Positions 43,201-55,189 of a stretch of 64,000 nt of DNA are shown here, one piece after another. Origin of the DNA: Urophycis tenuis (Eukaryota > Chordata > Actinopteri > Gadiformes > Phycidae). The DNA is taken from contig JAXIVH010000006.1 of NCBI GenBank assembly GCA_036785325.1, positions 1,992,157 to 2,056,156 of the forward strand, written 5' to 3'. The position numbers and the translations under genes were made by a program. The notes beneath the pieces are model-generated. The model was not told the DNA's origin, searched no databases, and saw nothing but the letters and a program-made list of their open reading frames with translations. Every line of letters begins with the position of its first letter. The first letter of the stretch is position 1.

Positions 43201-43471
43201 AACAATGATTGAAGTCCCTCCTTTGAATGTTCTGTGTGTAACTGAACTGTATCTGTGTGAGTTAGAAATTAAGTTAGAGATTATTTTATCTTTTTTTTTT
43301 TTCTTGGCTTGGCTTTTTGGCTACTAGTCCAATAAATGCAGTCAAACTAAAGCCCTGCCAGTTGGATACAGTTAGCCGGATGAAGCCCTCTGTGGCTGCA
43401 GTGGAACCCTTCCGCCCAGCAGGCTCTCCATAGGCTCGCCTCAGAGGAGCTCACCCTCATGACGGGATGTC

Positions 43472-43545
43472 CTTCACTGTAACCGATTTCAAATGGTGCT
43501 AGAAACACAAGAAGACTCTGAACACCAAAAGAAACCAGTCAACCT
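43472..43545 (-). ncRNA. mir29a: pre-miRNA mir-29a/c
   Basis: The - strand contains the mature 3p sequence at 43501-43480, beginning TAGCACCATTTGAAATCGG, which I recognise as miR-29c/fish 29a, with seed AGCACCA. The 5p arm (43539-43516, ACTGGTTTCTTTTGGTG) pairs with it across a loop containing TCAGAGTCTTC, as in known mir-29a/c precursors. It is transcribed after mir-29b in one - strand primary transcript. The mature product represses collagen and other matrix mRNAs and DNA methyltransferases in vertebrates. Confidence 0.95.
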
Positions 43546-43666
43546 TGAAAAAGAGGACATTGAGCTTGCGCTGTTGTCCTCATTGTGACACTTTTATTGG
43601 AGGTGGGTGTCACTTCCTGGGTAAGGCACGTACATCCGGCATCTCGGGGAGAAATTCACGTCCCAC

Positions 43667-43740
43667 CCCAAGAACACTGATTTCAAATGGTGCTAGATGG
43701 ATGACAGCACTCTAAGCCACCATCGGAAACCAGCTTCCAA
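43667..43740 (-). ncRNA. mir29b: pre-miRNA mir-29b
   Basis: Mature 3p at 43695-43673 begins TAGCACCATTTGAAATCAG, matching vertebrate miR-29b. The 5p arm at 43734-43712 (GCTGGTTTCCGATGGTGG) completes the hairpin. It lies about 130 bp upstream of mir-29a/c in transcription order, the same order as human MIR29B2 then MIR29C. Confidence 0.96.
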
Positions 43741-44811
43741 GGGTAGTATTTCTGACTCATTTCCATCTGTCACGGCAACAAGCTGAAACAACACAGAGGA
43801 AAAAGTTACACATGAGAAGGATGACATACCACATGTGCGTTGGTTTGAAATGCCCACCCACCTGCTCATTAGACTCAACCAATGTTAGTTCCCCATCGTC
43901 CACTGATCCTGGCTCGCGACCCTCGTCCTCTTGTGACTCTGAGTGCAACAACACATGGTTTAATGAATGCACTTCATGTTGAAATTAGTGAGGAAAAGAT
44001 TGAAACACATTGGGGACCTGCTCCCTTCCAAATAGAACAACAACAAAGTACAAAGGTTCTGCTGAATGATTAAACACTGAAAACGTGTCTATATACTGTA
44101 TATATAATGCTATTTTACATATTTGAGGAGAACAAAACTGGTTCAGCTCGTAGAGACGTCCTCTATCTATGGACATATTATATTTTATTATATTTCAGTA
44201 ATAACTGAAGGAAAAGTATAAGATTGACAACAATGGAGAAGTAGGGGTTAATAGGTGAATTACAGATTATGTCTGGTCACTTTGGGGGAACATAAAAGTC
44301 CTAATAAGTTATAGCAGAAGTTCTGGGAGGAGAGCACAGAGTCTGCGTCAGGAGCGGACCATCAGACTGGGCAGCGGTACGCCTCATTTCCTGTTCCCTG
44401 GATGGAGCTATCAGAAGGAGATTTTAATGTATTTCTGCATATCCAGTTGTTGATGGCCAAGTTTGTGTTTGCAAAATAAGCGTTTATAGATTTCTGACTT
44501 CTGATGCTAGTATTATGCAATACTTATTGATGTGGTACTGTTGGGTAAGAAGGACGCAAGTAATTCTTCAAAATAGACAAATGTTGCACCCGATCACTTT
44601 CTGTTTGAGTTAGACCAGTCGTTAAGACACAACTATGCTACATTTTCAGATACAGTCCTGCATTTGGGCACAGAAAACCAACAAAGCATTGCAGTTATGG
44701 TCTCACCTGTACATCTGAGCAGACCACCCCAACCAGCCCTTGTGGATGTACGCCATGCCCCTCTTCCTATGTGCTGCTGGGGTGGAGCGATGATGGGGTT
44801 GGCTCACGACT

Positions 44812-44900
44812 CCCCCCCCCCGCCCCACCTCCACCCCACCTCCACCCACCCCACCTCCACCCACCCCACCTCCACCCACCTCCACCCACCCCCACTCCAT
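44812..44900 (+). repeat. CCACCTCCACCC minisatellite
   Basis: Short C-rich units (CACCCCACCTCCACC), preceded by a C run; open frames on both strands come from it. Confidence 0.85.
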
Positions 44901-47900
44901 GCTGCTGCTGGGGGGCACAACAAGGAGGTAGCAGTGTGGTGGACAGTTTGCGCAATGAGCCCAATGACGCAACCAGGTATGGTGTCTGCCAGGTGCTGAA
45001 GCTAGCTAACACCACTTTGTCCTGAGCATTCTCCTCTCTTCCTCCCTTTTATTGTAGCGACCGCCATGCTCCTAGGTTAACGGAGCACTTGCTCTTCCTG
45101 ATGAGAATGGCACAAGCAAAAGGAGTCTGGGGGCTCTTGTCTTAGAGAAGGATGGGATAGCTGTTGGGGGGGGGGGGTGCTGGTTTACAAACACTTTTAC
45201 TTTGATTTTAACAATGAGAAGTGGGAAACAAAAAAAGGGACCAGACCCCTGAGACATAAGCTCATCTGCTTTGATGTGGACCACAAGCCACTTCCTGGCC
45301 ACTTCCTGGTGACCCGTTTGTACGTCAGTGAGGGTGTGTGTGGCTGTTACTAGGAGGAGTCTGAGCAAACCTTTCATCATATATAATGCATTTAACCTCA
45401 GAAGCCCCCCCCCCTTCCACAATATTTTAGACCATTATGTTAATACTTATAAAAAAACATTAACATTGAATGCATTTTAGCACCAACATGTTACACATCT
45501 GCTCATTTTAATTAGATTTATTATTAAAGCATTCCTTCCACAATGTGGTTTCAACTGCTTTTACTCAACTCACCGCCCACCGAGAGTTGTTACTTCACAC
45601 TTCACACACGAGGAGTGAAGGAACAAGGCCATCTCTACCCATCTCTACCCTACTCATCTCTACCCATCACACTCAGACTTGTGCTCGTATATGTGTGGCA
45701 AAAAAAAAGGTGTGTTTTGAACTAAAACAGGGAAGTAAGACTCAATTGGTAGGCACAGTAGACAGTCCTGCAGCGCCATTTCACAAAGAAACGCCATGAA
45801 GAGGGGAAGAAAAAAAGTGAAAGAAATGACCTTGCGTGCGTGAGCCAAAGGTAAAGTGCTTCCCCTGTGCTGTGTGACCTCGAGGCCCGCTCACACAGGT
45901 AGAGGGGCTGGCTGGAGGGTTGGGCCAGGAGGGTTGGGCCATGCTGCGATCTGCCTGCTGCCTCTGACAGGCTGCTGGGCTAAACGCAGCGTCTGGCCTG
46001 CTGTGTCAGCGCAAGCCGGCGCTCAAATGAGTCATTACAAAAAGTTTAAAAAAATAACATCAAGGTAGTTTTGTTGGTGACTATACCATAGCCATGCATT
46101 CCACGACGCTATTGTCAAAGATGGCTGAACAGTGGGAGACGTTTCCATAGTGTCGGGTAGCTTCACTTCTTCAGGGCTGCATAACCCTCACTACAGTCAA
46201 TATACTTTATCATCCCGAGCGGCCATTGTTCCTTTAAACTCACAACCAATCCGATTACTGCATTCTGGCTGTGAACGTGGGCCTGGCCAATAGAACGCTG
46301 CTCACACAGCCAAATGAAAGCCTATCAAATGAGAACCCTGCTTTGGCTCAAAGGCGTGCGATGCAGCAGCTTTCAGGAAGTACAGTGAATGTGAACTGGA
46401 GAGTTGCCAGTGCAGAGTCACCAAAAGCAGCAAAACAGCATTGTTGTCCGCTAAATAGCATGGAAATCATGCTAAAACAACTCCTCCTTCTTCCCTCTTT
46501 GTCTCTGCTCATGAGCCATGACATTATGCCAGTTGTGCTCCTTCCTTCCTTCTATGAGAGGGAGAGAGAAAGAGGAACAGAGGTAGGGCAAGAGAGGACT
46601 ACAAGCCATGCGCTGGTACAAGTCCAGCCCAGAAATGACTGCGTCACCAGCCTCCGTCTCTCCTAACTACGCAGAAACAAATGTGTCCTGGGAAGGGCTT
46701 CACCACGTCCCAGTGGCCCTGGGAGACATGAAAAAAACAACCTTATGACACAAGTATCACTAGCCACACAGTCCCATACGGTTTGTTTCCTGATCACACA
46801 CAGGCAGGCTCAGTGTAGAATGGATGTACAAATGTGTGTTTCTCCGCATTCTCTTGCTGTCCTTGAACTCAATCAAGAAACCCCACAAGTAAAACAGTAC
46901 CATAAAACGGGTCCATATAAATGTTGCGTAGCAACATGTCCAAATCCTCGAGGCTTAAAGTAACAGAAATAAAGGCGTTGTTTTCAACAACACCGTGATG
47001 TTTACCTATACCTCGCACTTATGCTCCGATATCACGCAAACACCATCACATGCTCCTCAACTCTGCCGGCATAGCGCGCTAGACTGCAATTTGTATACAA
47101 TGTAGCTTTCTGTTTTGCATCAAATACATTGATTGTGGCAAAATAGCCTCACTCGATTACCTCCATAATTCTCTCTGCAAAACATTCCTGCGTACGCTTT
47201 CGCCTCGACATCAAGAACCCTCCAGAACGTTCTCCTGTTAACCCCTCTGCTGCACTTGTGCCCATCCTAGACACACACCTCGCCATCACATCTAGACAAC
47301 CCTCTCGTCCACACTGCATCCATGTTGAAACTCCTGATTCCAGCCCACAGTCACCACAGCACACACACACACACATAATAGCGACAGGCAAAGAGAGCAA
47401 AACTACCGACAAGGAGGATGAAGAGGAGGAGGAGGAGCGTTGCGTCCACTCTCAGGTGGAGGAACCCGATGACTCCCGAGCTTCTGTAATGTTAGCTTCT
47501 GTCCCCCCCCCCCCATGTGAAAAAGTGACGTAGCAACTAATCCACAATCTCTCTCCCTCTCTCTCTCTATTTCTCGCTCGCTCTCTGACCTGCTCTCCCT
47601 TCACTCGCTCTATCTCCTGCCCGCCTCGCTCTCTCTCTCTCCTCGCCTTGCCTTTGAAAAAGGCAGGCACACTCTATTTTCATCTTGTTGTAACAACCAT
47701 GTTGCTCTTCTCAGAGTGCTGCTCTAAACCGACACCGACGTGCACACAACTCATTCTGCTCACACACAAACAGCCAGGCGCCAAGTTACACACACACACA
47801 CACACACACAGTCGGGCATGCGCATGCATTATCACCCTATTCCTGTGTGTGTGACGCAGCATTTCATTTTCTGTGCTTTGTGCGCCGGCATAAACACGAC

Positions 47901-48219
47901 TTCTTGGTCAGCCCGGGCCTGGTATCACACTGGCTGGGCAGCCACACAGGCAGAGCGAGTGCACGGCGAGCTCCAAGTTAAAGGGAACCTGCTCCCATGG
48001 CTTCCTGCTCTGTGCTCTGTGACGCTGCCGTGTCCCCATTTCCCCCCTCGCTCTCCCTTCTAATTGGGTCTCTCTCCCTTCTCTCTCTCTCTCTCCCTGC
48101 TGCCCCTCTTTCCTTGAACGGCTCCCAGCTCAAGAGAGAGGCAGGCACACAGACACACACACACACACGCAGACACACACACACACACACACACGCACAC
48201 ACAGACACACACACGCAGG

Positions 48220-48250
<31 letters not shown>

Positions 48251-48639
48251 TTACGCAGGCACACACACACACACACACCCTGGTTCCTCTGTCTGTGACT
48301 CCCCCAGCTGTCTGTGTCTGTGCGATCACCTGACAATCCTCTAGCTTTAAAGGCACATCGCCGCTCAGCCGTTGCGTAACATCCGAGATGTCTCGGCGCG
48401 CCCACTTACATCAAACGGCTCTTTTGTAAAGATTACTTCCAGGAAGCACTATTTCTGTCTAAAAAATGCAACTTCCTGGCAGATGATGTGAAATGCGTAA
48501 CACGACTGTGAAATGGCAGACTTTAACCAAATGAACCAGGATAAGATGAAGAATGACCAATCATTTATTTTGAAGGTAATCTTTGGAGGTTACAGGGAAG
48601 AATTGAGGCTTCACATTATCGACTGTGAAATAGGATGAT

Positions 48640-48931
48640 ACAGAACAATCAAGTTCAGGAGGGCCCGCCTAGGAAAAAGCCTGATCCCTGCGGCCATAAC
48701 GGCCCTAAACAGCAGGCCCCGTTGATCTGTCTGTCTTATGAATGTCTGTCCACTGTCTCACTGTATCGTCATGTATGTTACCACCGGTGTTATGTTGTTT
48801 TGTATTTTTGTATGCTGTCACTGTACTGTCACGTTGTCTGTTGTCTGTCCCACTGTTTTGTCACATAATGTGCAGTCTGTGAAGACAATTTTCCCCACGG
48901 GGACAAATAAATCAAATCAAATCAAATCAAT
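48640..48931 (+). repeat. LINE 3' end with (AAATC)n tail
   Basis: GACAATTTTCCCCACGGGGA CAAATAAATC, then AAATC repeats to 48931. The upstream Cys/Tyr-rich frames are LINE 3'UTR, not genes. Confidence 0.7.
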
Positions 48932-49530
48932 ATGACAGAATTGTGTTGATTCTGTGGACTATGCGAGAGAGACAAACCTTTCCCTAGTTTTGGATTTTCC
49001 GTTACTTTCTGTCCACATAGAGGCTAAGGGATACATTTGACTCTTTAATAAACAATAACAATGAGTGCTCAAAACATATGTAATGTAATGAAAAGCTGAG
49101 GAGTCTAAGCCTTTGCTGGCAGAGGCTGCAGTCATGGTTGAAAAGCAATGTTTAACAGATAACAAATGGTATCTTCTTCAAGGCATCTTAAACAAAAGAT
49201 TGAGACATTTTGAAGCATGCTGTGTGACTACCTAACGTGACCCCAGTGTGTCACGTCAGACTTGTGAAGAATGTGACAAGTTGAACGCAAATCAATTTGA
49301 ATGTCCATTAAATGTTCCCGGCAGGGTTTGTCTGATTCAAATGTAATTTTCCACTTCAAGAAATATCTAATTTTGTTTAAAAAATGCCAGGGGTTGAAGA
49401 CTGTACGGCACCAATCAGCTGCCACGGAGCATGGCCCAAAGAGGTCAGGGTTAGCACACACAGCCAGAGTATTGACAGTGTTGGCATCACAGTGTTTGAG
49501 GGCCGCTCTCACATGTACATGTCTGTGTGT

Positions 49531-50080
49531 ACTACTACTACTACTACTGCTACTACTACTACTGCTACTGCTACTACTACTGCTACTACTACTGCTACTA
49601 CTACTGCTACTACTGCTACTGCTACTACTACTGCTACTACTACTACTGCTACTACTGCTACTGCTACTACTACTGCTACTACTACTACTGCTACTACTAC
49701 TACTGCTACTGCTACTGCTACTACTACTACTACTGCTACTACTACTACTGCTACTACTGCTACTGCTACTACTACTGCTACTACCGCTACTGCTACTACT
49801 ACTGCTACTACTACTACTACTACCGCTACTGCTACTACTACTGCTACTACTACTACTACTACTACTGCTACTACTACTACTACTACTGCTACTACTAATG
49901 CTACTACTGCTACTACTACTACTACTGCTACTACTGCTACTGCTACTACTACTACTGCTACTCCTACTGCTACTACTACTACTGCTACTCCTACTACTGC
50001 TGCTGCTACTACTGCTACTGCTACTACTGCTACTGCTACTACTGCTACTGCTACTACTACTACTACTATTACTATTATAT
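49531..50080 (+). repeat. 545-bp (ACT/GCT)n trinucleotide array
   Basis: Nearly pure ACT with GCT substitutions scattered along it; it ends in ACTATTACTATTATATTATA. Open in three frames as poly-Leu, poly-Thr and poly-Tyr; not a gene. Confidence 0.97.
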
Positions 50081-50085
50081 TATAG

Positions 50086-51970
50086 TCGTCTTCATCTTCT
50101 GTACTTAAACGGTTGTGTCATTGATGGGGACATTTCAATTTAAATAAGAAAAAATAAAGGCATTCATAGAGATTCAGATAAAAATTGTAGTTTGCTCAAA
50201 ATCAAACTAACGTGTTTAAAAAAATTCTTAATGTTTCATTTAAATGACAATGTGTGTTATGAAGACAATAGAATTTCTCAAAAAAAAAAAAAATAATAAT
50301 GATATAGTGTAAATAATAGGGAGGTGACTAAAGATAAAATGTGTTGAGTTGAGCTAATAAAGTAAGTGGCCTTTGGACTTAAATACACAGTGTGATTCAG
50401 TGCTGCCTCTGCGTTTCCTGTTACACATGATTTTAACCATGACTGCGTCATCTGTCAGCAGAGGGCTGGCCTCTTCAGCTCTTCAATACGTCACTCATTT
50501 GAGATTGTTGATGAGTGCGTGCATTCCAATGGTGTGATGCAGCACCAGACATACATTATTCTGTTGGCTGCATGGATAAATAGATACATATGGATGGTAG
50601 ATAAACATGGATAAATAGTTGGATGTCAATAGTTAATAGTTAGCTGTTGCGTAACAATTAGCAGTTTGTTACATGCATTTCCTGGGAAGTGCTGCACTAG
50701 TTACCTTTCAATGCCACTAGGATCATCTTCTTTGGAGCCTTTATAAAGAAAAAGGCACAGTGATTCACAATTAGACAAAACTTTCAGCACTTTCAAAAGA
50801 TAACCGATACCAGACAGATGTGTACTGTATCTTTTTTCAGATTTGATGTGAACAAAAAAGGACCCAAGCCCGAACCCAAGACCCTCAGATCAACTGTGCT
50901 TATGGTCACTTCAGCGTAACATTGTACGTGAATACATGCCTAATCAGTGGCTTTGACGTCGAGAGATACGCAGGTCCTATGTCTTTTGAAAACATAACAA
51001 TCACGCCAATAAAAACGTCAAAACCTAAAAAATGGCGCCACCGTGAGTTCAACCCAAGTACTGCTTTGGATGGTTTGTTTACATCAGTATTAAGAAGTGC
51101 GTATCACAGAAACGTCTGGATGGATTGGAATTACATAGGAAAATGGCACTGTGGGCATAGCCTGCGCACCCTTATTTACAAAAATGGAAAGAAATGGTAT
51201 TAAATGTATTGGTAAAACTAAAGGCCTACTTTGCTTATTCATGATGAATTTATTTCCATGCTATTTAGCTGACAACAATCAGTTTTACATTAAAGAAATT
51301 GGGAATGGTTCGAATGGTTTCTATTTTGACTGTCAAAAGGTTTTTTTTTTTTCTAGATGTATGTAAAATTACAAATAACATTGGAAAAAAGGGGCAAAAA
51401 CACCAGCATATGATTGTGAACCATGGCCTATAATTCAATAATGCATGTATGTATTAGTTATTATTTTTATTACTACTACTACTACCACTACTGTTATTAT
51501 CATTATTATTGTTGGTATTATTATTAATAATTTGAATATAAATATAACAATAGCAACAATACTACTACTACTAATAATAATAATTATTATTATTATTGTT
51601 ATTATTATTATAATAACAATAATATTTTATTTATACAGAGATTGTCCCTGCCAATGAAAGGTGATATTTATTTATAGTATAGCATTTATATTATATCTAC
51701 GCTACTACAGCATAATGCAGTGTGCGCGCGTACGTGCGGGTGGAGGTAAATAGAAGTGCGCAACATCCTCCAACATCTTCCTTCCTATTATGACGCACAT
51801 CACACACAGCGTTCCAATGTTTTAATTGGTTCACAAACTATTAATCGGAAATGTTAGCCTACAAGTAGCCTATGATGGAAATATATAACATGCATATATA
51901 TAGTTCAGTAAGCTAGACATTAACCGTGGTTCTTTCTAGAGTCGGCGTTTAAAAGTAGATTTATTGAATA
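50086..51970. other. Non-coding; ATT/ACT microsatellite at 51466-51620
   Basis: No gene seen. 51466-51620 mixes ACT, ATT and AAT repeats. Confidence 0.45.
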
Positions 51971-52650
51971 CTTACCGTTAATGAGGGACGATGCACATAC
52001 CCACTGGAAACTACACCGTTCCAAAATGTTGACATCTACCATCGCTTCAGCAGTCTTTCTTAATTATTCTGTCACACGTGCAATTAAATGTCACCATCAG
52101 TGAAATGAATTCGACTCATAGCTTGTTTAGCCGTTCTCTTACCTGCTAATCCATCGACATTTTCGCAGGAGCAGGAAAGCTTTAAATCCCGCCTCCTTTA
52201 CACACCCCCGTGTCTGGATTGGCCACTGCGCAAAGACGCTAAAACGAGCTGTGATAGTCATGTTAGGCTGAGAGAGGATCCAGAATTGTAACGTTATCCC
52301 GGTCAACCGCAACGCAATATCCGGTCTTTTACTTTCGATGCACTGTGCAGGCCAGTTAAATTTCCCAGAAGCGAGAGGAATAGACACATGAAAAAATAAC
52401 AACAAACAGGACAATGAGAATAAATATGGAGTTTTTATGAAAAATGTGACAAAGCAAGATCCGAAACATGTAACGGAAACGGATATATCTCCAACGGAAG
52501 TCTCGTCCGCTTTCTTGCCGCTAAACACATTCAAACGAAGGTCCCACCCTCTCTCACCACTAGCGCTCATTTAGGGCATCCCGTCCCAGGCTTTCCATCG
52601 TGAGTTGCGAACTCCTGGGAACAACGAGGTTATATTCACGTGCTTTCAGC
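51970..52650 (-). promoter_or_regulatory. Possible - strand promoter and first exons (mir-29 host RNA)
   Basis: CpG-richer than its surroundings. On the - strand it has a strong donor CAG/GTAAGA (GT at 52140-52139), another donor ACG/GTAAGT near 51978 preceded by GTTTCCAG, and GTGAGA at 52557. A host gene for mir-29 should start upstream on this strand. No recognised protein is encoded. Inferred from splice signals and position only. Confidence 0.35.
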
Positions 52651-52735
52651 GCATGTTTACAAACAGATCCACAAAGCTTTGACCGTAACAGTCTATGGTA
52701 ACAGTTTCCTACTTGCTTGCCAACTGCTATGTAAC

Positions 52736-52796
52736 AAAACTCGACTTGCAAAATTCGCCACATAACCTTTGTTGCGAATTTTGCAAGTCGAGTTTT
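52736..52796. repeat. Hairpin with 23-nt perfect arms beside a T run
   Basis: Arms 52736-52758 and 52774-52796 (AAAACTCGACTTGCAAAATT CGC and its reverse complement), 15-nt spacer, followed by T23 (52804-52826). Confidence 0.9.
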
Positions 52797-52829
52797 ATTA
52801 TCTTTTTTTTTTTTTTTTTTTTTTTACAA

Positions 52830-54270
52830 CTTTACTATATATTTCCAATTTACAGTCTGGGAGCTTTATGCTTGTATTTACGACTGCAGCAAAATGATAA
52901 CCCAGAAACACATACAAACTTAGCTTTTTGTTGTTTTCTTGATTCTGACGTCATTGAAAAAGTCTTCTGTGTAGGTTTGCTAACGTAAGCCATAGATGTT
53001 TGATGATCCATATTAACAAACCATTAAAAAAAGCGATATGCCTGCGTCTTGTACACAAACTGACTGCCTAATGATTCATATCCACGAGGCAACGACTACA
53101 AATCACTTAGTGTGGAGTGTGGCCCTACATTCACCAAGGACAATTAATTACCGGTAGATGTTGATGGTGTCAAAACAATGTGTGGGGAAACTCAAACAAC
53201 TTCAACTTAAACAAAAATTCAAGTTGGGTCGCCAACATTTTTAGAGCTAAAGTGGGGTCACGGGCCAAAAGAGGCGGTGAACCACTGGTTAAGGACTTGC
53301 GTATTATGTGAATGCAGCACAACGTGTCATTAACGAAATACCGCAATAGGGGGCGCTTTAAGACAATAACAACAATGGACCTACATTTGCGCCATCAATA
53401 TCCATAAGTCGCATAATGCTTATGATATTGTTCAATGAGACTATTTGCTTGCACATAGCCATGATGTCTGTCCTATAGGCCTACATTCAAAGATAATCTG
53501 CTGTTATTTTATGATGCTGCAGATTTTGCGATATTTTGTTTGTAATGTTAATATTTTTGTGCGATATTTGTTTGTAATGTTAATGTTATGTGCACAATTC
53601 ATGACAGCCAGATTATGGATATGCTAATCAGATGTGAACGTGTACATTGCACAATCACTCATCATATGAACTAATTTAGTTATATCTAATTGAATCTAAT
53701 TTACAAAGTATCATTCCTATAGGGGACAATGTCTTGAAGGCTTTGGGAGCTGACCAGATTTATTTGCCTACCTTGTGTCCCTCACGTAGGCTTACATATA
53801 TGAATATCATATAGGGGTTGTTAAACTTGAACATCACTGGAAAATAAAAGATAATCCCTTCCAGACAGTTTCCTACACAGCAGATGTTACCTAACAGACA
53901 GCAGAACTCCTCTCTGCAGATGCATTATTCCTCAGAGGCTTCTAATTTCCATTGTTTATGGGACAAAATAAAAACATCTAATCATTTTTGCTGTTCAATT
54001 GAACCTTTGGCATATCTGAATGCATGCATGGCCCATTGTCCCCACACTAACCAAATGTCAATTTAAGATTGAGCAACGAGAATGTGTATGCATGTATTTA
54101 TGCAGGGGAAAAAATGACACAGGGAAGAAATATGTAATGTGTCACATAGCCACTTGTTGAGAAGTAATGTTGGGCAGGGCCGGGATATAGCTGGGATATA
54201 GCATGGATGTTGGGTGTTTCTGGTTACTCCCTCATGTGTGAACGCCATCATCACTGCTGCTGCACATTAA
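52830..54270. other. Non-coding spacer
   Basis: No gene or clear transposon seen; 53200-53300 (GTTGGGTCGCCAACATTTTT) resembles the edge of a fish hAT repeat. Confidence 0.35.
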
Positions 54271-54697
54271 CCTCTCAGTGGGTCTGCTGCGTGACGTGGA
54301 CAGCGTCATCACATTTAACCTCTCAGTGGGTCTGCTGCGTGACGTGGACAGCGTCATCACATTTAAACTCTTAGTGGGTCTGCTGCGTGACGTGGACAGC
54401 GTCATCACATTTAACCTCTCAGTGGGTCTGCTGCGTGACGTGGACTTCGTCATCACATTTAACCTCTCAGTGGGTCTGCTGCGTGACGTGGACAGCGTCA
54501 TCACATTAACCTCTCAGTGGGTCTGCTGCGTGACGTGGACAGCGTCATCACATTTAACCTCTCAGTGGGTCTGCTGCGTGACGTGGACAGCGTCATCACA
54601 TTTAACCTCTCAGTGGGTCTGCTGCGTGACGTGGACAGCGTCATCACATTTAACCTCTCAGTGGGTCTGCTGCGTGACGTGGACAGCGAGATCACAT
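54271..54697 (+). repeat. 48-bp minisatellite, 9 units
   Basis: Unit starts CCTCTCAGTGGGTCTGCTGC and includes GTGACGTGGACAGCGTCATC. One unit has lost a base and changes the open frame. 48 is a multiple of three, so long frames appear on both strands. Confidence 0.96.
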
Positions 54698-55069
54698 CCA
54701 AAGATTACATTCCTCCCCCATTATGCAGTCACAATGTTTAAAAAAACAACTTTTTAATCTTTTTTTTTCCTCCCAGGGTTCAGGAATGTACTATTATTTT
54801 GTTAAACAATAATAATAATAATAATACATTTGACAAATGTGGCTATCAAACACACACACACACACACATCCTGTTCACTCTGACGCAAGCATGAGTTTCC
54901 ATTTCTGTATTTAAAAGTGTTTTTACTTTAAAACTAAAGTGAAGACGTTCCACTAAGACCCCTAAAGGCTTTCCCTCCACCATGTGTCACAGGTGACGTA
55001 GTATTCTGCAGATCCCACTTTTCCCAAAGCCACATTTTTCGATGTTGTGTTTCCGCGTCGCTGCGCATG

Positions 55070-55189
55070 CTCAAAGACTGTGGAGTCTCGACGCTCAAAG
55101 ACTGTGGAGTCTCGACGCTCACAGACTGCGGAGTCTCGACGCTCACAGACTGCGGAGTCTCGACGCTCACAGACTGTGGAGTGTCGATG
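55070..55189 (+). repeat. 24-bp minisatellite, 5 units
   Basis: CTCAAAGACTGTGGAGTCTC GACG and CTCACAGACTGCGG variants, two of each type then a diverged unit. Confidence 0.95.

Larger units (their letters stand above)
43740..49500. other. Non-coding region, probably mir-29 primary transcript
   Basis: No protein gene recognised. It contains a CCACCTCCACCCACCC minisatellite (44812-44900), CA runs and CT-rich stretches (47540-47650, 48055-48110, 48140-48280), and a LINE tail at 48890. If the host promoter is near 52.5 kb, all of this is intron of the mir-29 host RNA. Confidence 0.4.

Noticed and set aside
43693..43938. Apparent two-exon - strand coding end (acidic exon 43862-43938, 79-nt intron, exon 43693-43782)
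   Set aside because: The supposed last exon is the mir-29b hairpin itself, and the frame is a by-product of its sequence.
44703..44750. - strand donor CAG/GTGAGA after a protein-like stretch (MAYIHKGWLGWS)
   Set aside because: No convincing acceptor or partner exon, and it lies in the probable mir-29 host intron.
47258..47533. Glu-rich 91-aa frame
   Set aside because: GAGGA-type low complexity between CA and CT repeats; no splice or domain support.
47980..48405. Cys/Val and Thr/His repeat frames
   Set aside because: CA/GT microsatellite translations.
49301..50143. 280-aa poly-Leu, 233-aa poly-Thr and 123-aa poly-Tyr frames
   Set aside because: Three readings of the ACT/GCT microsatellite.
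54232..54757. Repeated open frames on both strands
   Set aside because: Produced by the 48-bp minisatellite; no start context, splice support or domain.
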